64,000 nt of DNA, taken from Caldilineaceae bacterium. Its GTDB lineage: Bacteria; Chloroflexota; Anaerolineae; Caldilineales; Caldilineaceae. A program made the translations under genes and the position numbers. Positions within the stretch are counted from its first letter, which is position 1. Each line of letters opens with the position of its first letter. The stretch is taken from NCBI GenBank assembly GCA_958295845.1, contig OY282376.1:4415022-4479021 (forward strand), written 5' to 3'. Under the pieces are notes generated by a model. The model was not told where the DNA came from. It searched no databases and saw only the letters and a list, made by a program, of their open reading frames with translations. Positions 16,856-24,918 of the stretch are shown here, in pieces.

Positions 16856-18292
16856 TCACTCTACTCGGAACGAATCGACTATCTGCTCTATCACCGGCTG
16901 GTTGGCGGCGGCGGCATCGGGGCGGGCCGCGATTGTAAGCAGGTAGGCGGTATGGTTGGCGCGCAGGACAGTTATTTCAAGATGAGCGGTCAGGAGATGC
17001 GATTGATCGCCCAACCTGATGACGGCCGCAGCGCGGATGGCCGGTAGACGGTTGCTTGTACCCATCTCGGCGGTTATCAGCTGCGTATCCCCCCAAGAAG
17101 AGATTGATTTTTTGGTGAGGGCAAGCCACTCTTCGTCGGTAAGGTCGTCCGGTAGTGGCGCCGTGGACACGATCAGGAAGGATGGAAAGATCGGGACGGT
17201 GTACATGCTTTCCGGGTCTGACTGGACGGCGAAGACGCCAAGTTTCTCTCCTTCAGGCGTGTCCAGAAAGGCTTGAAGCTGCTGCGCTGCCGTTTCATCG
17301 CCGAGCAGACCGGTTACCTGGTCCAGGTTTTCTGCTTGCAGGTCGAAAGCGAGCCAGTTGAATGGTACAGCGAGAGAGTAGCCCAGGCGCGCGTCTACGA
17401 TCGGTATCCAGAACCTGGGAAGGCTGGCAGCAGGAGCTGACGTCGATGACCCGGGCTGGGCTTCGTCTTCGGCCGGGGTTTGCGCTGGCTCTGCGACGGC
17501 CGCCTGTTCGGACGGGACCGGGCGGAAGGATTGGACGATCTGGTGGATCACGATTCGTTTGGCCAAGGCGTTGCTCAGGCGGGTCGCAATCACAAGCGTA
17601 TAGGCGGCCTGGTCAGCACGGACTATGGTTATGTCAAGGTGGGCGGTCAGGCCGGCGCCCTGGGCTCCCAATTGGTAGACGGCGGCGGCTCTGACTACGG
17701 GCAGCTCGTTGAGGGTGCCAAGTCTGGCGCTTTCGATCCTGGCTTCGCCCAGGGCCGTGATTGACTCTTCAACGAGGGCAACCCACTGTTCGTCGGTTAC
17801 GCCGTCGGGAAAGTGGGCGACCGACACGTTGAGAAAGGTCGGGAAGGGCGGGCGGGCGAACAGCTCGCTGGGGTCTGGATCGACGGCCAGGAGTCCGAGG
17901 TTTTCGCCGGCAGGGGTGGCCATGTACTGGCGCAGCTGCTGCGACGCGGCGCGGCCGCCAAGCAGTCCGGCAATCCGGTCCAGATCGCCGGACTGCAGGT
18001 CGAATGTCAGCCAGTTGGCGGGTACGGCGAGCGAATAGCCGAGGGATTCGTCGACAAGTTCCTTCCAACCGGGCGGAATGGCAGTGGTGGCCGCGGGAGC
18101 AGGCCGCGGCGAATAGGAGCGATTCGCCACGGATGCCGGAACACCCGCCAGCCAAGTCGGGGCGGGCGCTGAGGCTGTTGCGGGTTCTGTTTGGGTTGAA
18201 GGCGACAGTTCCTGCGCGGACGCTTGCCGTAGCGTCGCGGCCATGGCGATTACTAATGCCATGGTTACAGCCAAGAGGCGTGAACTGTACAT
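16856..18292 (-). CDS. Exported protein with two tandem homologous domains (function unknown)
   Basis: I do not recognise a specific function. The ATG at 18292 has AAGGAG eight bases upstream and is followed by a signal peptide (LLAVTMALVIAMAATLRQASAQ), so this start is preferred over the frame open to 18571. The mature protein has two related domains of about 170 residues joined by a Pro/Ala/Ser-rich linker. Each begins with a W-x-x(5)-D-x-x-LGYSLAVPxNWL motif and ends VI-QIV-SFR. The opening resembles PsbP/DUF1795-like domains, a tentative comparison. The two copies share blocks such as LTAHL-IT--RA, so they arose by duplication. It lies on the same strand as, and upstream of, the LRR gene, about 100 bases away. 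Confidence 0.75.
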   Translation of the reverse strand: MYSSRLLAVTMALVIAMAATLRQASAQELSPSTQTEPATASAPAPTWLAGVPASVANRSYSPRPAPAATTAIPPGWKELVDESLGYSLAVPANWLTFDLQSGDLDRIAGLLGGRAASQQLRQYMATPAGENLGLLAVDPDPSELFARPPFPTFLNVSVAHFPDGVTDEQWVALVEESITALGEARIESARLGTLNELPVVRAAAVYQLGAQGAGLTAHLDITIVRADQAAYTLVIATRLSNALAKRIVIHQIVQSFRPVPSEQAAVAEPAQTPAEDEAQPGSSTSAPAASLPRFWIPIVDARLGYSLAVPFNWLAFDLQAENLDQVTGLLGDETAAQQLQAFLDTPEGEKLGVFAVQSDPESMYTVPIFPSFLIVSTAPLPDDLTDEEWLALTKKSISSWGDTQLITAEMGTSNRLPAIRAAAVIRLGDQSHLLTAHLEITVLRANHTAYLLTIAARPDAAAANQPVIEQIVDSFRVE

Positions 18293-18945
18293 ATCTATGG
18301 CTCCTTGATCACTGGGGGCGGGTGGTCCGGTTCCTCTATGAACGATCAGAGAAGCAGATGGTGTGCGAAACAGATCCGGAACAGGCGCCAGCCCAGGCAG
18401 AGTGGATTTCGAACGATTGATCAGTTCTCTGACGGGGGTAATGTTCTTGCGGCGAAGCCAGTTGGACGGACCCAGAGTCTGCGACGCCAATTGGTGGCGC
18501 CGAGGGCTATGGTTCTGCCAGAACTCACGGCAAGGTAAACGATTCGACTGCAGATATAGAGTACATAACAAGCGGCGCCGACGTCAACTTGGCGCTTGAA
18601 GTGGTGTCTTCGCCTCGTATGCGGGTTTCGGGTGTGTTTCGGGTCTGGGTCACAGCCGGCGGAAGGGACGGTGGCATGCAGGGATGACGGTTGGGTTAAA
18701 GGTCATGAAAGCGGAAGATGCCTTCAACCGTGTGGACCTTGTGGAAATTGCAGGGCGGGTCTTTGCTATGATAGGCTGTTTTCGAGCCGCCAGGCATGGA
18801 TTTTGACGTGCCATGGAGGCGGCGCGGCAGTCTCAGACTTTGTTGCCCCCGAGCGAATTCAGGATGGACTGTTTGTTAAAGAGAATCATTTCCTCTCCTC
18901 GCGGTTTTGTGTTCCTCATCAATAGATAGAAGGTCCAACCAACGC
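18293..18945. other. Divergent intergenic region
   Basis: A 653-bp gap lies between the exported two-domain protein (minus) and uvsE (plus). It holds the AAGGAG ribosome site of the former and an extended -10 motif at 18764 reading towards uvsE. Frames running through it, for example 18596-18925, look non-coding. No known riboswitch or RNA fold was recognised. Confidence 0.6.
18764..18772 (+). promoter_or_regulatory. Extended -10 promoter element upstream of uvsE
   Basis: TGC followed by TATGAT matches an extended -10 (TGnTATAAT) with one mismatch. No clear -35 is present. It implies a leader of about 170 bases before the uvsE start. Confidence 0.4.
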
Positions 18946-19911
18946 ATGATGAACGATACGCGCGTCCGGTTGGGGTTTCCTGTTAAGGTGCTGGGAGCGC
19001 CAGGGTTGCGCTCGCACGACAGCCGACGCTGGCAGAACCAGCCCCACCTGAGCGTCAGTCTGGCCTATCTGCGCGATATTTTTCTCTATCTGGCACGGAG
19101 AGAGATCCGGTTTTATCGGATGGCCGGACAGCTCGCCCCATATCTGACCCACCCGGATCTGCCGGCGTTTCACAATCAGCTGGACGAATGTTCGACGGAG
19201 CTGGCCGCGATAGGCGATCAGGCGCGACAGCAGAGTGTGCGCTTGACGCTGCACCCAGGCTTCTACGTGCAGTTGAGCCATCCGGATGCTGCTCTGGTGG
19301 GGCGGTCGAGCGTGGAGCTGGCTGCAGCGACTTCGCTGCTGGATGGGATGGGGCTGGATGCGTCGAGCGTGGTTGTCGTTCACGTGGGGGGCGGCCACGC
19401 GGACGTACCGGCGGCGCTGGACCGGTTCGCGCGTGCGGCCAATCTGCTGCCGGACGAGGTGCGAAGGCGCGTGGTCCTGGAGAACGGAGACCGGGCGTTC
19501 GGTCTGCGCGATGTGCTGTGGGTACACCGGCGAACGGGGATTCCGGTGGTCCTGGACACGCTCCACCACCGTTGCCACAACCCGGATGCGATCCCGCAGC
19601 TGGATGCGCTGAAGATCGCACTGGCGACCTGGCCGGAGTCTGTCGTGCCGAAGATCCATGTCAGCAGCCCGCGCACGGCGGTTCGTACCCTTTATCGCGA
19701 TGGCGAGGCGCGTGTACAGATGCCGCTGGCGCATCAGCACAGTGATTTTCTGCACCCGTTTGAGGTCATCGACCTGCTGCAGGCGGCGGTTACGGCGCGA
19801 TTGCGGTCGTTTGATGTTATGCTGGAGGCGAAGGGAAAGGATGTTGCGTTGTTGCGCCTGCGGGAGCAGATCCGCAGGTACGCGCCGAATCTGGCGCGGC
19901 ATGTACAGTGA
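18946..19911 (+). CDS. uvsE: UV damage endonuclease UvsE/UvdE
   Basis: TIM-barrel endonuclease that nicks DNA 5' of UV photoproducts and other lesions. The family pattern is clear: VRLGFP at the start, FYRMAGQLAPYLTHP, LTLHPGFYVQLSHP, VVVHVGGGHAD, VVLENGDR, GIPVVLDTLHHRCHN and KIHVSSPR, which supply the His/Glu/Asp metal ligands. The ATG at 18946 (321 residues) has GAAGG upstream; another ATG follows directly. The next gene begins within about 20 bases, suggesting co-transcription. UvsE is scattered among bacteria and often acquired by transfer, but base composition here matches the neighbours. Confidence 0.93.
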   Translation: MMNDTRVRLGFPVKVLGAPGLRSHDSRRWQNQPHLSVSLAYLRDIFLYLARREIRFYRMAGQLAPYLTHPDLPAFHNQLDECSTELAAIGDQARQQSVRLTLHPGFYVQLSHPDAALVGRSSVELAAATSLLDGMGLDASSVVVVHVGGGHADVPAALDRFARAANLLPDEVRRRVVLENGDRAFGLRDVLWVHRRTGIPVVLDTLHHRCHNPDAIPQLDALKIALATWPESVVPKIHVSSPRTAVRTLYRDGEARVQMPLAHQHSDFLHPFEVIDLLQAAVTARLRSFDVMLEAKGKDVALLRLREQIRRYAPNLARHVQ

Positions 19912-19928
19912 GGAGAAACGACCGGGAA

Positions 19929-20669
19929 ATGGCAGAGGAATATACGGACCCGTACAGTCTCAAGCGGACTGTTCTGGTCGCGGTAGTGAACAACCGGGCC
20001 GACCTGCGCCGGGCGGCGTCGGAGGGCTGGTACCGCATTCCGCAACGGCGGGCGCCGCGACGGGTGGGCGCGGACTATCTGGCGTTTTATCAGACGGGGG
20101 CTTTCGAGAGCGAAACGGAGGCGCGGACAGTCAGCTTCTATGCGGCTATCCGGCGCTATCAGCTGCTGTCGCGGGCGGAGCTTCTGCCGGATGAGGCGGA
20201 CCATGCGCGGGCGGAGGAGTATTATTTTCGCATTGAAATTGGCCCGTTGATGCGTTTGGCGCGGCCGGTGCCGGCAACTACGTTCAGGCGCCTGACCTTT
20301 ATTCATACGACGTTGGAGCGTCTGTTGAACGCGAAGGATGTAAAGGAACTGAAGCTGGAGGCCGAACCGTTCCAGGCGTTGTGGAGTGCACTGCGGGCCA
20401 GCCGGTTGAGGCCGCTACCCAACCGGTTGGCGGGGGACTGGCCGGTGGACATTGCATTGCGGGTGCGAAACGGGCATCTTGGAATCCGGCTTGATGAGTC
20501 CAGCGATATGCGAGAGGCGTACGGGCCGGGGGATAACTGGCGGGTTCTGCGAATCCCGGAAAGCCGGATTGAGGTTGACCTGGCGGGCTGCCTGGGGGAG
20601 ATTGGCGCGGCGCTGGTGGACCTGGGCGGCTCGCTTGACGCGAAGCCGGGACGGGAGATTGTGTTTTAG
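19929..20669 (+). CDS. Unknown protein coupled to UvsE
   Basis: I do not recognise this family with confidence. It has 246 residues from the ATG at 19929 (GAGGAG lies about 13 bases upstream; a GTG at 19908 would overlap the uvsE stop). The protein opens with a beta strand LVAVVNN, then GWYRIP, then YLAFYQTGAF, and later VSFYAAIRRYQLLSR and YYFRIEIGPLMRL. The aromatic-rich, strand-dominated first half recalls PUA-like (EVE/ASCH) nucleic-acid-binding folds, which is inference only. The second half looks like a separate alpha/beta segment. No signal peptide or membrane segment. Position behind uvsE hints at a DNA-repair link. Confidence 0.7.
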   Translation: MAEEYTDPYSLKRTVLVAVVNNRADLRRAASEGWYRIPQRRAPRRVGADYLAFYQTGAFESETEARTVSFYAAIRRYQLLSRAELLPDEADHARAEEYYFRIEIGPLMRLARPVPATTFRRLTFIHTTLERLLNAKDVKELKLEAEPFQALWSALRASRLRPLPNRLAGDWPVDIALRVRNGHLGIRLDESSDMREAYGPGDNWRVLRIPESRIEVDLAGCLGEIGAALVDLGGSLDAKPGREIVF

Positions 20670-20696
20670 CGCAGGCGCGATGTGGAGGAGCCGGAT

Positions 20697-21185
20697 ATGG
20701 AACTGACGATCAATGGAAAGAGCTATACGCTGGATGTTCCCGACGAGGAGAGGCTGCTGTGGGTACTGCGGGACTGGCTGGGGCTGACGGGCACGAAGTT
20801 TGGTTGCGGGGTTGGAATCTGCGGCGCGTGCACGGTTCATGTCAACGGGTCGGCGGTTCGGTCGTGTCTGATGCCGCTGGCCGCGGTTGCGGGGGCGGAC
20901 ATCCGCACGATAGAGGGGCTGGCGTCAACGGAAGGCAACGGCACGATCACGCTGCATCCGGTACAGCAGTCGTTTATCGATCACCAGGTACCCCAGTGCG
21001 GTTGGTGCATGAGCGGACAGATTATGCAGGCTGCCTCGTTTCTGGCGCAGAATCCGCAGCCATCTGAAGAGGAGACTGTGCGGGCGATGAGCGGAAACTA
21101 CTGCCGCTGCGGTTGCTACGTGCGCATCCGGCAGGCGGTCCAACAGGCGGCCGGGATGGCGGACGGGGAGGAGGTCGCGACATGA
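20697..21185 (+). CDS. [2Fe-2S] subunit of molybdenum hydroxylase (IorA-like)
   Basis: Small iron-sulfur subunit of a xanthine-oxidase-family enzyme, 162 residues. It passes electrons from the molybdenum centre through two [2Fe-2S] clusters. The plant-ferredoxin cluster uses C37, C42, C45 and C57; the second cluster uses C101, C104, C136 and C138 (the CGWC and CRCGC motifs). The start at ATG 20697 has GGAG upstream. The large subunit follows with an ATGA overlap, and no FAD subunit is present. This two-subunit layout matches isoquinoline 1-oxidoreductase-like enzymes, which donate electrons to cytochromes or quinones. Confidence 0.92.
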   Translation: MELTINGKSYTLDVPDEERLLWVLRDWLGLTGTKFGCGVGICGACTVHVNGSAVRSCLMPLAAVAGADIRTIEGLASTEGNGTITLHPVQQSFIDHQVPQCGWCMSGQIMQAASFLAQNPQPSEEETVRAMSGNYCRCGCYVRIRQAVQQAAGMADGEEVAT

Positions 21186-23488
21186 GGCAGGAACGGGATT
21201 CCAGCGAAGGGGTCGAGGCGCAGGCCAGGCCGACAGATGCAAACGGTGAAGAAGTGAAAGCGGCCAAGGGAGATCCTGTTCCGCCGCGTAAACGGCGCTG
21301 GCGACTCTCGCGGCGGGGTTTTCTGATTGGTGTGGGAGCGGCGGCAGCCGGGGTGGCCGTTGGCGCGTATTTCGGCAGGCCGGTTCTCCACGAAATCATG
21401 GCGGAAAGCATGGCAGGGGCTGAACACGGCGCGAGCGGTTTCATGCAGCTGCCCTCCGAACCACCACTGTGGCTGGAGGTAATGGAGGACAGCCGCATAC
21501 GACTCTCTTTGACAAAGGTGGAGATGGGGCAAGGGGTTCACACGTCGATCGCGCAGATTGCGGCGGAGGAGCTGGGAATCGGTTGGGAAGACCTGGTCGT
21601 GGAGCAGGCGGATACATCTTCCGACCTGGTGGACAGTTTCGGCACCGGCGGCAGCTTTTCGGTTGCAACCAGCTACGGCCCGTTGCGACTGGCGGCCGCG
21701 GGCATGCGGAGTCTACTGCGGCGGGAGGCGGCGGCGGTACTGAAGGAGCCGGAGGCTGCTTTGCGAGTTGAGGGGCGGGGGTTTGTGGTCGCGGACAGTC
21801 CAGAGAAGCGGGCTGACTTCTACAGTCTGGTTGGGGCGATTACGAGCTGGGACCTGCCTGAAGAGGAGGAGCTACGGCTGAAGCATGCCGATGAATTCGA
21901 TGTGATCGGACAGTCGGTTGCGCGCGTCGACATTCCCGACAAGGTGACGGGGCAGGCAGTCTACGGCTATGACATGCGCGTGCCCAATATGCTTTATGGC
22001 GCGGTGGCACGGCCGCCGACGCTGGAAGCGAAACTGGTCAGCGCGTCGGCGGGCGAGGCGGCAGGGATGGAGGGTGTCGAAGAGATCGTGATCGATGTGG
22101 ATAGCGGTTTTGCCGGGGTGGTGGCGAACTCACGCAGCGCGGCCTGGTCGGCGGTGAAGGCGATGGAGACGGAGTGGGATGAAGGGCATCTGTGGCAGCA
22201 GGAGGAGATCGAGGCGTTGATCGAGCCTGATGGAGAAGGCGGTATCACGATCCAGCGCGAGGGAAATGCCGCGGGCGTGTTGGGGAAAGAGACTCCGATC
22301 ACGGCCACCTACCGGTCGCCGTTTGCCGTGCAAGCTCCGCTGGAGGCGCCAGCAGCACTGGCGGATGTCCAGGACGGCCAGGTAACTGTGTGGGTATCGA
22401 CGCAGTCTCAAGAAAGGGCGAAGGGGTTGATCGCGGAGGCGTTCGGCGTGGAGGCGGACACAGTTCGGGTTGTCCCGACCTATCTCGGGGGCGGCTTTGG
22501 CAGCAAGCTTGATACCGGGGTGGCGATTGAGGCGGCCCGCCTTTCCGAGGCGGTTGGCGCGCCTGTCCATGTGGGATGGGATCGGGTGGAAGCGATGCTT
22601 CATGGCTACCTGCGGCCGCCAACGAAAAGCGTACTCTCCGGGGCGCTGGATGGAAATGGACGGATCATCGCGATGGAGCACCGGCAAGGAAGCAGCGACG
22701 TGGCTTTCAGTTTCATGCCGGACTTCATGGAGTTGGTAATGGGTGCGGACTTCGGCGCGACAATTGGGGCGCGTATCAGTTATGACGTGCCCAATCGCAC
22801 TGTGACGGCCTGGCGAAAGACGCTGCCGGTATGGACCGGCTGGTGGCGCGGCTTGGGACTTTTCGCGAATACATTTGCGGTGGAAAGTTTCGTTGATGAG
22901 CTGGCGGAGGCGGCGGGCGCGGACCCACTGCAGTTCCGCCTCGATCATCTGCCTGACAGTCCTGCGGGAGGGCGCATGGGAGCCGTCCTGGAGGCGGTCG
23001 CGGAGCTGAGCGGTTGGGGGAATGCGCCGCCTGCGGGCCGGGCGCGGGGAATCGCCTGTTTTGCGTCAAACACAGTGGTGGCACAGGTGGCGGAGGTTTC
23101 GGTGGACGCAGAATCCGGCGAGATTACCGTCCACGACGTGGCCTGTGCGGTGGACTGCGGGCTTGTCGTGAATCCCGATGGGGCGAAGGCGCAGATAGAG
23201 GGGAACGTGATGTGGGGCGTGGGCTCGACGCTGATCGAGCAGGCGTATGTGAAGGATGGACGCCTGGCGTTGAACAACTTCGAGAGCTACCCGCTGCTGA
23301 CGATGGGTGATGCGCCGAATGTCCGTTCCGTTCTTGTGGACACGGGGATCAAGACGCCGTATGGGATGGGCGAGCCGCCGATCGGGCCGGTGGGCGCGGC
23401 AGTTGCGAACGCGTTTACAGCGGCGACGGGAAGGCGCATCCGGACACTGCCGATGACGCCGGCGCGCGTCCTGGATGCGCTGGCTTAG
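21182..23488 (+). CDS. Molybdopterin-binding large subunit (IorB-like aldehyde/aromatic hydroxylase)
   Basis: Catalytic subunit of a molybdenum hydroxylase, 768 residues. The ATG overlaps the stop of the small subunit. An N-terminal twin-arginine signal (SRRGFLIGVGAAAAG, arginines 44-45) indicates Tat export, as in IorB-type enzymes. Motifs typical of the molybdopterin domains include LTKVEMGQGVHTSIAQI, GTGGSFSVATSY, YLGGGFGSKLD and, near the C-terminus, GEPPIGPVGAAVANA. The last contains the probable glutamate base. The actual substrate (N-heterocycle, aldehyde or other) cannot be told. No molybdenum cofactor maturation gene is adjacent. Confidence 0.92.
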   Translation: MRQERDSSEGVEAQARPTDANGEEVKAAKGDPVPPRKRRWRLSRRGFLIGVGAAAAGVAVGAYFGRPVLHEIMAESMAGAEHGASGFMQLPSEPPLWLEVMEDSRIRLSLTKVEMGQGVHTSIAQIAAEELGIGWEDLVVEQADTSSDLVDSFGTGGSFSVATSYGPLRLAAAGMRSLLRREAAAVLKEPEAALRVEGRGFVVADSPEKRADFYSLVGAITSWDLPEEEELRLKHADEFDVIGQSVARVDIPDKVTGQAVYGYDMRVPNMLYGAVARPPTLEAKLVSASAGEAAGMEGVEEIVIDVDSGFAGVVANSRSAAWSAVKAMETEWDEGHLWQQEEIEALIEPDGEGGITIQREGNAAGVLGKETPITATYRSPFAVQAPLEAPAALADVQDGQVTVWVSTQSQERAKGLIAEAFGVEADTVRVVPTYLGGGFGSKLDTGVAIEAARLSEAVGAPVHVGWDRVEAMLHGYLRPPTKSVLSGALDGNGRIIAMEHRQGSSDVAFSFMPDFMELVMGADFGATIGARISYDVPNRTVTAWRKTLPVWTGWWRGLGLFANTFAVESFVDELAEAAGADPLQFRLDHLPDSPAGGRMGAVLEAVAELSGWGNAPPAGRARGIACFASNTVVAQVAEVSVDAESGEITVHDVACAVDCGLVVNPDGAKAQIEGNVMWGVGSTLIEQAYVKDGRLALNNFESYPLLTMGDAPNVRSVLVDTGIKTPYGMGEPPIGPVGAAVANAFTAATGRRIRTLPMTPARVLDALA

Positions 23489-23506
23489 CGCAGGATTAGA
23501 GGAACA

Positions 23507-24274
23507 GTGGGAACGACGACAGCTCGATGGTTTCATGCGCTTATCATTGCTGGTTCGGTCATATTGACGTACGTGATCGGCATCTTCGGGCCCTTTAACG
23601 ACGGAAACTTTGCGGGCGAGGAGGCGACCGAGCTGTTTGCGCCCGCAGGATACGCCTTCGCAATCTGGGGGGTCATTTACCTTGGCTTGTTTGGGCTGGG
23701 CATCTGGCAGGGGTTGCCGGGGCAGGCGAAAAGTTTGCCGGCCCGCCGGGCTGCACCGTGGCTTTCGGCAACGGCGCTTGGCAATCTGGCGTGGATTGTT
23801 GCTGCCGGCTCGGAAGCGACGGTACTGTTGACTCTCCCAATTGCCATATACATGATGGTCACTGCCTGGGCCGCATTTTTCAGGTTGGCGGTTGGCAACG
23901 CCGGCTTGCCCGCGGTCGAGAGATGGTTGCATGTAGCGCTGCGCATCTATCTCGGCTGGTTAGCGGTGGCGGTCATCGCGAACAGCGCAGTCGTACTCAA
24001 TGCGTTGGGTTGGGATGGATGGGGCGTAAGTCCTGAAGCGTGGACGGTGATCATGCTGGCGGCCGGCGCGGTGGTGGCATGGGAGGTCGGCCGCCGCGTG
24101 AATCATGACAATGTCTACCGGGGCGTCTTTGTCTGGGCGTTTGTGGCAATCTTTGCGGGGCAGCGAGCCTTTCCTGTGGTGGCCTGGTCGGCGCTGGCGG
24201 CGGCCGCCGCGGTGTCGGCCATGATACTGGCTACGCTGCCGCGCCGGCGCGGAGGCCGGCTGACGGCTGCGTAG
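23507..24274 (+). CDS. TspO/MBR-like tryptophan-rich membrane protein
   Basis: Integral membrane protein of 255 residues with about seven hydrophobic segments. The region LFAPAGYAFAIWGVIYLGLFGLGIWQ is characteristic of the longer, tryptophan-rich relatives of TspO found in cyanobacteria and other bacteria. TspO proteins bind porphyrins and affect stress signalling; the role of the longer branch is not established. The start is GTG at 23507 with AGAGGA just upstream, 18 bases after the molybdenum hydroxylase, so the three genes may share a transcript. Confidence 0.8.
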   Translation: MGTTTARWFHALIIAGSVILTYVIGIFGPFNDGNFAGEEATELFAPAGYAFAIWGVIYLGLFGLGIWQGLPGQAKSLPARRAAPWLSATALGNLAWIVAAGSEATVLLTLPIAIYMMVTAWAAFFRLAVGNAGLPAVERWLHVALRIYLGWLAVAVIANSAVVLNALGWDGWGVSPEAWTVIMLAAGAVVAWEVGRRVNHDNVYRGVFVWAFVAIFAGQRAFPVVAWSALAAAAAVSAMILATLPRRRGGRLTAA

Positions 24275-24320
24275 CTGCAGTGGAACATGCAAAACAGGAT
24301 AGGAGGCCTGTGGTGCCGGA

Positions 24321-24908
24321 CTATTCCTGTTCGCCGGCGAGGCCCAGTGGCGCGGCGACTTCTTTCATGGCGTCTAGGACGCGTTGCACGTGCTCGTCGA
24401 AGGGTTCGCCCAACTCTTCTATGAAGTGGAGATTCTCTGCGCGGTCGATGGCGGCGGTGAAGCGCTTGTCCTTCCACTTCTTCTTGACAGATCGGAGTCT
24501 TACGCCGCGCAGGTCCTTGTCGGGGCGCACGTAGGCGCAGGCGAGGATGAGGCCTGTCAGCTCGTCGCAGGCCAAGAGCGCTTTGTCGAGCTTTGACTCG
24601 CGCGGGACGCCGAGGAAGGTTGCGTGGGCTTCGACGGCGTGGATGAATTCAGGCGGGTAGTCGTTCTGGCGGAAGAGTCTGAGCGCGGTGCGGGGATGGC
24701 CGTTCTCCCGGTCGTCCATGTCGGGAAAGCGGTCGTAGTCCAGATCGTGGAGCAGACCTGTCAGTCCCCAGAGGTCTTCATCTTCGCCATAGTGACGGGC
24801 GTAGACGCGCATGGCGGCTTCTACGGCCAGCATGTGGCGGCGCAGTCCCTCGTTATCGACCCATTCATGCAGTAGTTGTACAGCTTCATTCCGACTGGGT
24901 AGGGGCAT
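24321..24908 (-). CDS. HD-domain phosphohydrolase
   Basis: Small metal-dependent phosphohydrolase of the HD superfamily, 195 residues from the ATG at 24908, which has an AGAGGAG site. The metal ligands are visible in RRHMLAVEAAMR, GLLHDLDYDRFPD and the later HPRTALRLF and AVEAHATFLGVP. It resembles stand-alone HDIG hydrolases of unknown substrate, probably a nucleotide. The upstream gene on the same strand ends only 10 bases before this start. The two and the preceding small gene probably form one operon driven from an extended -10 near 26250. Confidence 0.85.
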   Translation of the reverse strand: MPLPSRNEAVQLLHEWVDNEGLRRHMLAVEAAMRVYARHYGEDEDLWGLTGLLHDLDYDRFPDMDDRENGHPRTALRLFRQNDYPPEFIHAVEAHATFLGVPRESKLDKALLACDELTGLILACAYVRPDKDLRGVRLRSVKKKWKDKRFTAAIDRAENLHFIEELGEPFDEHVQRVLDAMKEVAAPLGLAGEQE

Positions 24909-24918
24909 AGTGGCTCCT

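Noticed and set aside
18596..18925. 109-codon frame upstream of uvsE
   Set aside because: Cys/Gly-rich without domain character or ribosome site. It overlaps the likely uvsE promoter region.
22130..22948. 272-codon open frame antisense to the molybdenum hydroxylase
   Set aside because: Arg/His/Pro-rich shadow translation.
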